Below are positions 47,285 through 57,194 of a DNA stretch of 64,000 nucleotides, piece after piece. Both the position numbers and the translations under genes were made by a program. The notes beneath the pieces were generated by a model. That model did not search any database and was not told the origin of the DNA. It worked only from the letters and a program-made list of their open reading frames with translations. The stretch is from contig OX327712.1 of assembly GCA_946807835.1 (NCBI GenBank), forward strand, positions 18,370,001-18,434,000, in the 5' to 3' direction. The stretch comes from Ailanthus altissimus (Eukaryota > Streptophyta > Magnoliopsida > Sapindales > Simaroubaceae). Every line of letters starts with the position of its first letter. Position 1 is the first letter of the stretch.

Positions 47285-48425
47285 GTTATAATGTGTCAAA
47301 TAATTATTAGGTGTAATAGATAATTTTATAATTTATACTATTTTACCATCAATAATTATTTAATATATTTTAATTTAAAAATACAACTTAAAATATGACT
47401 TGAAATATATAGCATTTCTATTCTCAAAATGTCTATCTCTAAACTCTAGGCCAAAAAAAAGGCATATACTTACTTAGGGAAACCCAACATTCAAAATCAT
47501 AAACCTCTTTCAAAGTCCTGGGCCGTTTTTGCTTAGATTTCCCTTTCAAATGTCAGGTTTATTGGCTGATTTTCACAACTTATGCGTTGTTTGGGCGTTC
47601 TTTCAGTTTTTAGAGCTGATTTATACAGAGTTGCATTTATTTGTTTTTTAAACAAAGTTTTGAGTGATTATTTTGAGTTGAAGAGAATTTGAGAAGACAA
47701 GGATAATTTAGTTTAAGATGGTTTTTTTTTTCTTTAACCTATAAAAACAACAAATTTCAAGTGTTGGCTAAAATTATAAACAAACTATATTTTATTATTT
47801 CTTTAAAAAACCCCATTTAATCATGCATTGGGGGTGGGGTGGGGTGTAAAGAAAAAAAAAAGAAATCTGAATAGGAGAATTCTTAAAAAAAAAATTGAAT
47901 AAAAAAAATTTAAAAAGGTTATTTTAAAATAATATTGTTTCATAATAATAATAATGTTATATATCTCAAATTTGAATTTAAATTTTAAATTTTAAATGAA
48001 GTGTTAATTAATCATTAAGTGTTTAATTTTTATAATTTTAAAATTATTTATTACATTATTTTTTCATTTAATAATTATTTAATAGTTCATTTGAAATCTA
48101 AAATTTAAGATATGATTTAAGAAAAGTAGCATTGCTCATCTTCCTGCCACAATACTTTTCATAATACCAACACCAAAAGTATAATAGTGGTTTTTCTTAT
48201 TTACTTATTATTTTTATTTTTGTTGCTTTTAATATGAAAATATGAATAACAATGATATTTGTAGGGGAAAAAATGTTGAAATAATACTTTGAGATTGCTA
48301 TTTGAAATAATAAACAGACTTTAACTTAAATCCTTAATAGTTAAACATGTAAATTATGATCTGTCAGAATCTCATATATATGTGGGAGCCTGTTTTATAT
48401 TTTATGTTTTTATTTTGTGGCAGCA

Positions 48426-51400
48426 ATGGCCTCGGAAACAACAGAAAATGGTGAGGGGATAATAGAGGACTTGCTGACAGTGGAAGGACGGAAAAGTTAT
48501 ATATTAAAACTGCTGAAAGGGAACAGCTTGTCAATAATTGTTCTTGAAGGGGATACTGGAACTGGGAAAACTCGAACGGCAAGGGAGATAAGTGAATGTG
48601 CAATCAGCGAGGGCTTGTGCTACGCCACTCTCTGGATATCTGTTACCAAAGAGTACGAGGAAGGCGTGCTCAAAGAGGCCATTGGTCATCAGATATTATC
48701 TCATAGTTCCAATCCTGAAGAATGCGAGGACGAAGAGGAGGACGCAGAGGACAAAAAGAAGCAAGCTAAAAAGGAAACAACTGACCAGATGGTTCAGAAA
48801 AAACTCAAAGATGCAGGAAAGAAAGAGGCCTCTCCTGGAAAACCCGAAGAAAAGAAAGATGCATCGCCTGGAAAAACAAAAGATCTTTTGCTGGTTGTTG
48901 ATGAAGTCACAAGCGAGATGAATGAAAATAAACTGTGGAAAAAAGTATTGCAGAATTTTAAGAAAGTGCTTCCTTCCATCAACAGTAATGATATGATAAC
49001 TGTTATTACAACAAGAAAGTTTGAGGAAGAAGCGGCTATTAATCAGCAGGGGGGAACGGAGATTGAAGTTAGTCTTGTGGCTCCCTGTAAGGTGTTCAAG
49101 TTTGGGAATCTGTCACTGGATGGGTCGTTGGATTTAATGCTTAAAATCGTGCAGAAAGACGTTTCAGACGCTCAAAAGAATCTCTTTAAAGATATAGCCC
49201 AAAAGGGCAAGCATTTGCCTGCTGTGATCGCTATGATAGCAGAAGCCTTGAAATACTCTGCTGGACAGGATTCTGGATTGGAAAGAGCTCTAAAAAAGGC
49301 AGCTAATTATGAGATTGCCGCTGATGGCGTAAATCCTCTAATTTACTGCGCGTATGAAACGTTGCCCGACGATACAGATCTGAGAAAATGCTTTTGGCAT
49401 AGCATTCAATGTTTTCGCAAATATTATGGTGGCATTCATTACAATCTGTTGATCACTCACTGGATCTTGGAAGGCTATTTTGATCACTTTGGTCATATTG
49501 AGAAGGCATACCAGAGGGGACACTATGTTCTAATGGAGCTTATAGATCGCCGCTTTTTGAAGATACGGGAGGATAACATTATTGTTGCTGAAGGAGCGGC
49601 ATTGAATATGATTGATAGCCGTCGTGAGGGATTTGGCGGGACATCAAAACTGGGATTGGCTAGTGTTTCTGAAAATGATGAAAAAAAAGTTCTTGAAATT
49701 GATCGAAGGAAAGTTCCTGAAACTGATGGAAGGAAAATTCTTGGGAGAATCACAGTGATGGATGGTATGATAAAAACAATATGCAATCCTAAGAACTGGC
49801 AAAAAGTCTCTTCACTATTGATTGATGGAAGCCGTCTTTCCCGGGAAGTCCATGAAACATTCTTTGATCCAATGAAAGAACTTCAGGTTCTAGTCATTTT
49901 CAATCCCAGGTTTAAATCACTTGTCTCGTCTACTCCTAAACCTGAGAAATTGCTATTTCACCCAGAGAAGCTGCGTGTGCTTGTCCTCAGGAGTTGTAAT
50001 ATATTGAACAACATTACTCACATCGAAAAACTTAAAACGTTACTTGTTCTTGAGATATCTGGTGCTAGCTCCTTAGAGAAACCTCCATACGATCTCTTTG
50101 ATGCAATGAGTCAACTTCAAAGCCTTAACCTCTCGGGATGCCAGATGAAATCACTGCCTTCAATTTCCAAACTAAGCAAACTACGTTTCCTTATCCTTCG
50201 GGGGTGTTCTTCTTTGGAAAAGCTGCCAAGTCTAAAAGAACTTCGTGATCTCGAGGTAATTGATCTTTCTGATGCTACCTCCTTGTCTAGTTTTCCGGAG
50301 CAAGATTTATCCAACCATCCGTATCTTCAAATGATTGACCTTTCCCGTACCCAAGTTACACGGTTACCAAAATTCCTTAATCTTAAACACCTATCACGGA
50401 TCTTATTAAGAGGCTGTGATAAGGTCCGTACGATTCCCAGTTTTAAGCACTTAGATAAACTCCAAATTCTTGATCTCTCTGGAACCAAGTTCAGTAACTT
50501 TCACAGAGGATCAAAAAAATCTGAAGATTCAACCACCCAAAAATTGCCTTTTGTCCCTTGCAATCTCTCTGAACTCTATTTGAGCCATTGTTCCGAACTT
50601 AAGCAACTGCCATCTACTGCCGCACTCGAAAAACTTGAATTACTTGACCTCTCAAACACCAAACTTGAAGGTTTATCATCGCTTTCCAACCTTAATAACC
50701 TTCGCAGGCTCTTGCTAAAGAACTGTTCGGTGTTGAAAAAGCTGCCAGAAATGAAAGGACTTGACAAACTTGAGGTGCTTGACTTATCAGGTTGCAGTAA
50801 TTTGGTTGAGTTGCCGATCTTGAAGGACTTTCCAAAACTTGAGGTTCTTAATATATCAAAGAGTGGAATGGAAGTACGTCAGGATGAGATATCAGAATTG
50901 ACCAGTCTGAAGGTTATTAAAGATGTTGACGAGGAGGAGATAGACCGGCAAGCAAAGGATGTAAACAAGGGCCAATTTTCCATATTGGTGAATGATACAG
51001 AAATTTTCCAGCGTCTAAAGGATAAATCTGGGTTAAACGAAGCATGCATAAAGCAAATCTCTCACCCTTTATGTCCTCCAAATGAGCTAGCAAGAGATGG
51101 GGATAATCATTACAACAGTGATCAAGTTATGTTCAGCGATTTCTACCTCCGGACTAAAAGTTTTTCTGGTAAGGATTCCAAGTTCTTGGAAATCCGTGGA
51201 CTTAAAAGCTTTACTGATGGTCTGAGAACTATCCTCGAGGATGCAGAATATATTTCTTTGATCGAGAATTTATTCATAAAATCGTTGTCTAGCGCAGGCA
51301 ATTTGACAAAGGTGAAATGTTGTTGGATTGCGAGGTGCCTTGAGATGGAGAGCATTTTTTGTGAACAAAAAGATGTTGAATTGGGTGAAAAGCTGGAGAT

Positions 51401-51794
51401 TTTATGGGTTTCAAACCTTCCTAAATTGAAGAGCTTATTTAGTGAGAAACTTCAATTTATGGTGGATTTCGAGAATCTCACACATTTGCATCTAGATTGT
51501 TGTAGGAATCTCAAATATGTTTTCTCTCAAACCCAGATCCCAGAAAAGCTTGAAGTCCTTGAAATCAAATTTTGTGATAGTCTGGAAATGGTGTTTAAAC
51601 CTAGTGAAGATGGACCGGAGGAATGTCCATTGCCAAACCTACAGACATTGCTTCTATTTGAATTGCCAAAGTTGACAAGCATTGGGTTTACAGTGCCAAA
51701 CCCCAAAATTTGGGAATGTCCAAACCTGACGTCTCCAAAGGCAACTATCAAAGTCGTGGATGGCCACTTGAAATTCAGGTTTGTTGCAGTTTAG
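48426..51794 (+). CDS. NB-LRR protein of the At4g19050 type, without CC or TIR domain
   Basis: A 1122-residue ORF from the ATG at 48426; the frame is open nine bases further to a GTG, but ATG is the natural start. Walker A GDTGTGKT lies at 42-49, so no N-terminal signalling domain fits. An acidic/lysine-rich insert (about 99-150) with repeated K-ASPGK words precedes kinase-2 DLLLVVDEV (153-161). RNBS-B is MITVITTRKF (190-199). The GLPL region is degenerate (KHLPAVIAMI). The winged helix is clear (RKCFWHSIQCF, LLITHWILEGYF, HYVLMELIDRRFLKI), but the MHD position is lost (VVAEGAALNMID-like). LRRs (about 460-840) contain many LxxLxxLxLSxC units; a C-terminal block (about 950-1100) resembles At4g27190-type LRRs. 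The overall order is that of Arabidopsis At4g19050, which lies next to an NB-only gene. Probably a cytosolic immune receptor or helper; function unproven. Confidence 0.93.
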   Translation: MASETTENGEGIIEDLLTVEGRKSYILKLLKGNSLSIIVLEGDTGTGKTRTAREISECAISEGLCYATLWISVTKEYEEGVLKEAIGHQILSHSSNPEECEDEEEDAEDKKKQAKKETTDQMVQKKLKDAGKKEASPGKPEEKKDASPGKTKDLLLVVDEVTSEMNENKLWKKVLQNFKKVLPSINSNDMITVITTRKFEEEAAINQQGGTEIEVSLVAPCKVFKFGNLSLDGSLDLMLKIVQKDVSDAQKNLFKDIAQKGKHLPAVIAMIAEALKYSAGQDSGLERALKKAANYEIAADGVNPLIYCAYETLPDDTDLRKCFWHSIQCFRKYYGGIHYNLLITHWILEGYFDHFGHIEKAYQRGHYVLMELIDRRFLKIREDNIIVAEGAALNMIDSRREGFGGTSKLGLASVSENDEKKVLEIDRRKVPETDGRKILGRITVMDGMIKTICNPKNWQKVSSLLIDGSRLSREVHETFFDPMKELQVLVIFNPRFKSLVSSTPKPEKLLFHPEKLRVLVLRSCNILNNITHIEKLKTLLVLEISGASSLEKPPYDLFDAMSQLQSLNLSGCQMKSLPSISKLSKLRFLILRGCSSLEKLPSLKELRDLEVIDLSDATSLSSFPEQDLSNHPYLQMIDLSRTQVTRLPKFLNLKHLSRILLRGCDKVRTIPSFKHLDKLQILDLSGTKFSNFHRGSKKSEDSTTQKLPFVPCNLSELYLSHCSELKQLPSTAALEKLELLDLSNTKLEGLSSLSNLNNLRRLLLKNCSVLKKLPEMKGLDKLEVLDLSGCSNLVELPILKDFPKLEVLNISKSGMEVRQDEISELTSLKVIKDVDEEEIDRQAKDVNKGQFSILVNDTEIFQRLKDKSGLNEACIKQISHPLCPPNELARDGDNHYNSDQVMFSDFYLRTKSFSGKDSKFLEIRGLKSFTDGLRTILEDAEYISLIENLFIKSLSSAGNLTKVKCCWIARCLEMESIFCEQKDVELGEKLEILWVSNLPKLKSLFSEKLQFMVDFENLTHLHLDCCRNLKYVFSQTQIPEKLEVLEIKFCDSLEMVFKPSEDGPEECPLPNLQTLLLFELPKLTSIGFTVPNPKIWECPNLTSPKATIKVVDGHLKFRFVAV

Positions 51795-52242
51795 CTTACA
51801 ACATCTTTATTTACAATAGATATTGAAATTTCTGTAGTTATTCTGTAGCAGGCTATTTTTAAAAGTTCAACAAAAAAATTATTCGAATACTTTTTGTTTT
51901 GGCATCTGAACCCAATATATTTTATTTTTCAAATACATTTACCGCTGTATTATTAACTGATTGCTTTTCATTTCCTTTTGCTTGTTTTTTTTAATGTTTT
52001 CTTTATTCTATATCTTGTGTTAATTGACTATAAATTAAGTTAAGAAAAACATACGAGACAAATTGCTGGTCTGCTTCTACTTTTGAACTCCTTAAAAGTT
52101 GAAAAAATAGGAAAATGAATACAACAGAAACTTTAGATTTCAGGTGATTTCTAAGTATTATATCAACTCAGTAGACATAGTTCTATTGTTATTTAAAATC
52201 AATAATTATAAATTTTGTCTAGACTGTTTATTGCTTTCCTTT
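51795..52242. other. 3' flank of the NB-LRR gene
   Basis: Probable 3' UTR followed by AT-rich sequence; no gene. Confidence 0.5.
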
Positions 52243-52460
52243 TGTTGAAATATTGACTTGAATTATTCAAAAAAATTAGTACCCAATATTTGACAATTGA
52301 AGATAATTTGATAAGCATCAAACTTGTGCCTAAAATTGATGGTTTTTAATTTGTCTTTCATATACAAATGTCAATATTTGTGTGCTATGGTTTTGCTATA
52401 AATAGAGGCAATTTCATAAGGCAAATTGTATGAGATATTAAAAGTATTTGATAGTAATAA
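52243..52460 (+). repeat. Copia LTR fragment in inverted orientation
   Basis: Starts TGTTGAAATATTGACTTG and matches, in the opposite orientation, the outer 215 bp of the LTR at 52480-52988, including TATAAATAGAGGCAATTTCATAAG. It breaks off after TATTTGATAG. With the LTR beside it, this makes a large inverted repeat. Confidence 0.85.
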
Positions 52461-52479
52461 TTATACAAATTAGAAGTAT

Positions 52480-52988
52480 TGTTGTGCGGAAGCGTTGGTT
52501 GAGTAATAATTATACAAATTCATGGTGACGATGTTAGTAGAAAAATATGGCAAAAATAAACAAAAGGAGAAGACACAACAATTTACGTGGTTCAGTTTTA
52601 AGCTTACGTCCATGGGCAAAGACACAAAAGAATATTTCACTTATAACAAATAGAAGTATACAAATTGTTGTAAATAATCCTCACAATCCAAAACTCCAAT
52701 ATGCCCAATATGTTCAATAGAACACTTGACTAATAAAATTGTATAAATATGTAATTTCTCTCAAATATCCCAAATGCTCTCAAATACTTCTAATGTCTCA
52801 CACAATTTATCTTATGGAATTGCTTCTATTTATAATAAAACCATAGCACACAAATATTGACATTTGTGTGTGAAAGTCAAATTAAAAACCATCAATTTTA
52901 GGCACAAGTTTGGTGCTTACCAAACTATCTTCAATTGTCAAATATTGGGTGCTAATTTCTTTGAATAATTCAAGTCAATATTTCAACA
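52480..52988 (-). repeat. 3' LTR of the minus-strand copia
   Basis: 509 bp, termini TGTTGTGCGG...ATTTCAACA on the plus strand (TGTTGAAAT...ACAACA on the element strand). The element strand carries TTATAAATAGAAG, a TATA box for retroelement transcription. It abuts a polypurine tract on its 5' side. Confidence 0.85.
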
Positions 52989-53019
52989 AATCTCCACCTT
53001 GACTTGAATAATCAAAACT

Positions 53020-56000
53020 TAAGAGAAATATGTTTCAGTGTCTTTACCCATTAATTTACAATCTTCAAATTATTAGGACATTAATCAAGTTAAAACAATG
53101 TTTAAACTTGATCGTTGTAACCACATTGGTCATCATATCTACAGGATTGTCACAAGTGTCAATCTTTTGAAGAAGTATTTTTCCTTCTTCAATAATCTCC
53201 CTCACAAAGTGATATCGTACGTCAATATACTTCGTACGTGCATGAAAAACTTGATTCTTTGCTAAGAAGATAGCACTCTAACTATCACAATACACATTAA
53301 TGTGCTTCTGATTAAGACCCAAGTTTTTCAGCAACCCTTGTAATCAAATAACCTCATTAACAGCTTCTGTAACTGCCATGTACTCGGCTTCTGTGGTCGA
53401 CAAAGCAACGGTAGACTGCAAAGTAGACTTTCAACTTACTAGACCTTTTGCAAGTGTAAACACATAACCAGTAGTTGATCGTTGTTTATCTTCATCACTA
53501 GTATAATCAGAATCAACGTACCTAATAACATTTTGACCAATAGTATCATCCTGCTCAAATACCAAACTAACAAATACGGTATTAAAAATGTACCGTAAAA
53601 TTCATTTCACAGCTTCCCAATGTCTTTTACCAGGATTGTGCATATACCTACTCACTATACTGACAGCTTGTGAAGTATCAGGTCTTGTACACACCATTGC
53701 ATACATCAAGCTACCAACTGTATTGGAGTATAGAACTTGCAGCATATACTTTCTTTCTTCATCAGTAGTTGGAGACAATGATGCAGAAAGCTTGAAATGA
53801 GAAGCAAGTTGTGTACTTACAGGTTTAGACTGCTCGTTCATGCCAAAATGTTGTAACACCTTTTTCAAATATTGTCTTTAAGACAAAATAACCTTACTTC
53901 TAGTTCTATCTCTATAAATTTCCATACCAAGAATCTTTTTGACTTTACTTAAATCCTTCATTTTAAATTCTTGATTAAGGTGAATCTTCAACTTTTCAAT
54001 CTCATCTTTGCTCTTAGATGTAATTAACATATCATTAGCATACAAGAACAAATATATAAAAGTTCCATCATGTAGCTTGCGAAAATACACACAATGATCA
54101 AGTTTGGTCATTGTGTACCTTTGGCCCTTCATGAATTGATGAACTCATTTTATACCATTGCATCGGAGACTGCTTTAGGCCATACAACGATTTCATCAAT
54201 TTACAAACCCAATCTTTTTTTTCAGCAACTTTGAAACCCTCTAACTGAGTCATATAGATTTCCTCTTCCAAATCACCGTGTAAGAATGCGATTTTCACAT
54301 CAAGTTGAACTAGTTCAAGATTAAATTGTGCAACCATGGTTAGCAACACTCAGATGGAAGAATGTTTCACAACTGGAGAAAAGACTTCATTATAATCAAT
54401 TCCTTCCTTCTGAGCATATCCATTAGCTACCAACCTAGTCTTATAACAAACTTTATTTTTATCAGGAAATCATTCTTTCTTTGCATATACCAATTTGCAC
54501 CCAATTACTTTTTTACCCTTGGGTAGTGTAGCTAGCTCCCAAGTCTTATTTTTCTCAAGAGACTCCATTTTTCATTCATAGCTTGCTTCCATTGTTTGCT
54601 TGTTGGACTATAATTTGCCTCTGTATAAGTTGAAGGAATGTCGTCATCTATAATTAGAAGTGCATAGGCCACTGTATCAATAAATCGAGCAAGTTTACGA
54701 ATTTCTCTTCGTAGCCTTCTAACTGCAATTGTATCTTGTTGTTGTGGAGGTTCTTAGGTTGAAACCTCTTCTTCATCTTCATAATTGTCATCAACTACAT
54801 CTTCTAAAACTCTTTCTAGCTCCACCTGCTGGGGAATACTACTTCTTTTTAAAGATCTCATTGATTAACTTGTTTCAGCATAGCAGATTCATCAAAAATT
54901 ACATCCCTGCTGAAGACTATCTTTCTTGAAGTACGACACCAAAGTCGATATCCCTTTACTCCAGTGGTTATACCCATGAACAATGCTTTTTTAACTCGTG
55001 GGTCTAATTTAGATTCCTTTACATGATAATAAGCAGTAGATCCAAAAAACATGTAACGAATCATAATCACTAACAGGTTTACTCGTCCAGACTTCTATAG
55101 GACTTTTTCTTTTAATGGCAGTTGATGGTAAACGATTGATAAGATGGCACGCATATACTACTGCCTTAGCCCAAAATTCCTTGCCCAATTCAGCATTGAA
55201 CAACATACATTGAACTTTCTCCAATATAGTTCGATTTATGAGTTCTACCACCCCATTCTACTGTGGTGTATCTTTAACAGTGAAGTGCCTAACAATTCCT
55301 TCTTCTTGGCATACTTGGAGAAATGGATCATTCTTAAATTTTCTACCATTTTTTTTCATTTAAGGAAATACTCATGACTTCACTTTTATTTTTCATCACA
55401 TATACCTACACTCTTCTCGAAAAATCATCAACAAAAGTAACAAAATAGTTCATACCTCAAATTGAAGCAATTTTAGTAGGTCCTCAAACATTTGTATGAA
55501 TATAATCCAACATCCCTTTAGTGGAGTGGATTGCAGTATCAAACTTCACTCTAGTTTTCTTTCCCATTACATAATGTTCACAGAAATCTAGTTTGCAGGA
55601 CATCGCACCTTTCAATAAGCCTTGCCTTGTCAATGTTTGCAAAGCTTTTTCACCAGTATGACCAAGACGTATGTGCCATAACCTAATTGCATCTAAATTT
55701 TCATCTTTTCCAGAGATTGCTGATGCAGATCCAATAACTGTACTACCATGATAGTAGTACAAGTTATTTCTTCTTATGCCTGTCATCACTGTCAATGCAC
55801 CCAACACTATCTTTAAGATTCCATCTTTTGCAGTGATTGTATGCCATCTCAATTCCAAAACTCCTAATAAAATGAGATTCTTCTTTAAGTTTGGTACATA
55901 ACGGATATCTGTCAGAACTTAGATTAACCTGTGATAATTCTTCAAGTGAATTATACCCATCCTAGTTGTTTTACAGGTATCATTATTTTTCATATAAACA

Positions 56001-56950
56001 ACTCCTCCATTCAACTCTTTGAAGTTTGAAAATCACTCCTTGTTAAGACTTATATGATAAGTGCAACTCAAATCTAGAATCTATTCATCAGAATAATACA
56101 TTAATGCTGTGCCTACTAGGCTAAAATTTGATGTATCATCTCATTGTTCAGCAACATATGCATCAGACATAGTCTTGCATTTATCTTTCTTTTGCAACTG
56201 AGAGCAATTCTTTTTTCAATGCCATTTTTCTCGACAAAAGGCACATTCATCCTTTGCAGGTATTCCTTTGGACTTGCCTTTTTTTCCAGGTTTGCGGCTT
56301 GACAAATGACCTCTTATTGTTAAGGTTTCCCCTGATGTATCATAGTGATCTCGTTTATCTTTCTTCCGAGTTTCACTGTTATGCAAGGCTGTGCATACAG
56401 TATTAAAAGTAACTTTATCCTTTCATGAAGCAAAGTGGTGGTGAGATGATTATATTCATCTAAAAGGAAGTTTAGGAGTAACAAAGCCTTATCTTCATCT
56501 CTATTTTCTTTATCTAAATTGACCAAATTAGCAATTATCTTGTTGAAGGTATTTACGTGATCATTCATGGACATGCTCGATGTGCATGTGAATCGAAATA
56601 ATTTTTTCTTCAAATAAAACCTACTTTCAAGGCTTTTCTTCATATACTTGTCTTTTAACTTCTCTCACAATTTTTTTGCTGATGTCTCCCTCATGACAAA
56701 GTATTTATGCTCCTTAAAAGGCATAGTCGAATAGTACCACATGCTTGCTTGTTGATCTTTTTTCACTCTTTGTCATTTATATCTTCAGGCTTTTCTTCAA
56801 GAGCTATGTCTAAATCTTGTTGATATAGGACATCAAGTACTTCACTTTGCCACATACTAAAATTATTGGTACCATTAAATTTCTCTACTTCAAACTTGAT
56901 ATTTATCACCGTGTGCCTTGATGACGAAGATTAGTTGATGTCTCAGCCAT
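53020..56950 (-). pseudogene. Copia gag-pol polyprotein remnant
   Basis: Recognisable segments: gag 56643-56320 (MNDHVNTFNKIIANLVNLD); zinc knuckle CAFCREKWH at about 56245 with a TGA before the last cysteine; pre-integrase and integrase N-terminus 55858-55484 (LWHIRLGHTGEKAL, then a C/C pair); integrase core and end 55251-54858; reverse transcriptase 54349-53602 (LVQLDVKIAFLHGDLEEEIYM, then a catalytic box reading LYANDML in place of YVDD); RNase H near 53420-53340 (STVALSTTEAEYMAVTEA). Many stops and frameshifts. The catalytic Asp-Asp box is lost, so no active polymerase. Confidence 0.9.
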
Positions 56951-57194
56951 TTTTCTGTACACGTGAATAGTACTTTTATGTGAATAGTATTTTTGTGAAC
57001 AGTACCATATACAATATAAGTGAACAGTAATTATTACTCAACACAATTCAACAGCACCAAACTAACAATGCCTATATGTCTGTTCATATGAATTATACAC
57101 TAAGGAAGTTCTCAAAAAAGACTGGAGGGATCACAAATAGTCCTACTTAAAATTCAGACTCCTTAGGTAATATTAACATTTTTGACAGAACTTT

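Larger units (their letters stand above)
45190..48425 (+). other. Putative spliced 5' leader of the NB-LRR gene
   Basis: A CT-rich stretch (45190-45303) typical of plant leaders ends ACCG|GTAATAT. TTTCTCTACAG precedes a 36-bp exon candidate (45524-45559) that ends CAGAG|GTACC. A pyrimidine-rich tract ending GTGGCAG (48423) sits two bases before the ATG at 48426. This suggests two leader introns, 45304-45523 and 45560-48423. The second would be 2.86 kb and contains a hAT-like insertion. Read from splice-site patterns only. Confidence 0.4.
52480..57100 (-). mobile_element. Ty1/copia retrotransposon, minus strand, near full-length but dead
   Basis: From the right: leader with four GTGAA(T/C)AGTA-type repeats (56960-57035), gag with zinc knuckle (56950-56200), protease and pre-integrase (56120-55660), integrase (55600-54860), reverse transcriptase (54600-53600), RNase H (53560-53020), polypurine tract (AAGGTGGAGATT, complement of 52989-53000) and the 3' LTR (52480-52988). 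No matching 5' LTR is found: the sequence passes into a gypsy-type LTR at 57195. Domain order gag-PR-INT-RT-RH is that of copia elements. Confidence 0.88.

Noticed and set aside
48417..48425. Upstream GTG as start of the NB-LRR gene
   Set aside because: Plant nuclear genes start at ATG; the ATG at 48426 fits, and the nine bases before it look like a splice acceptor.
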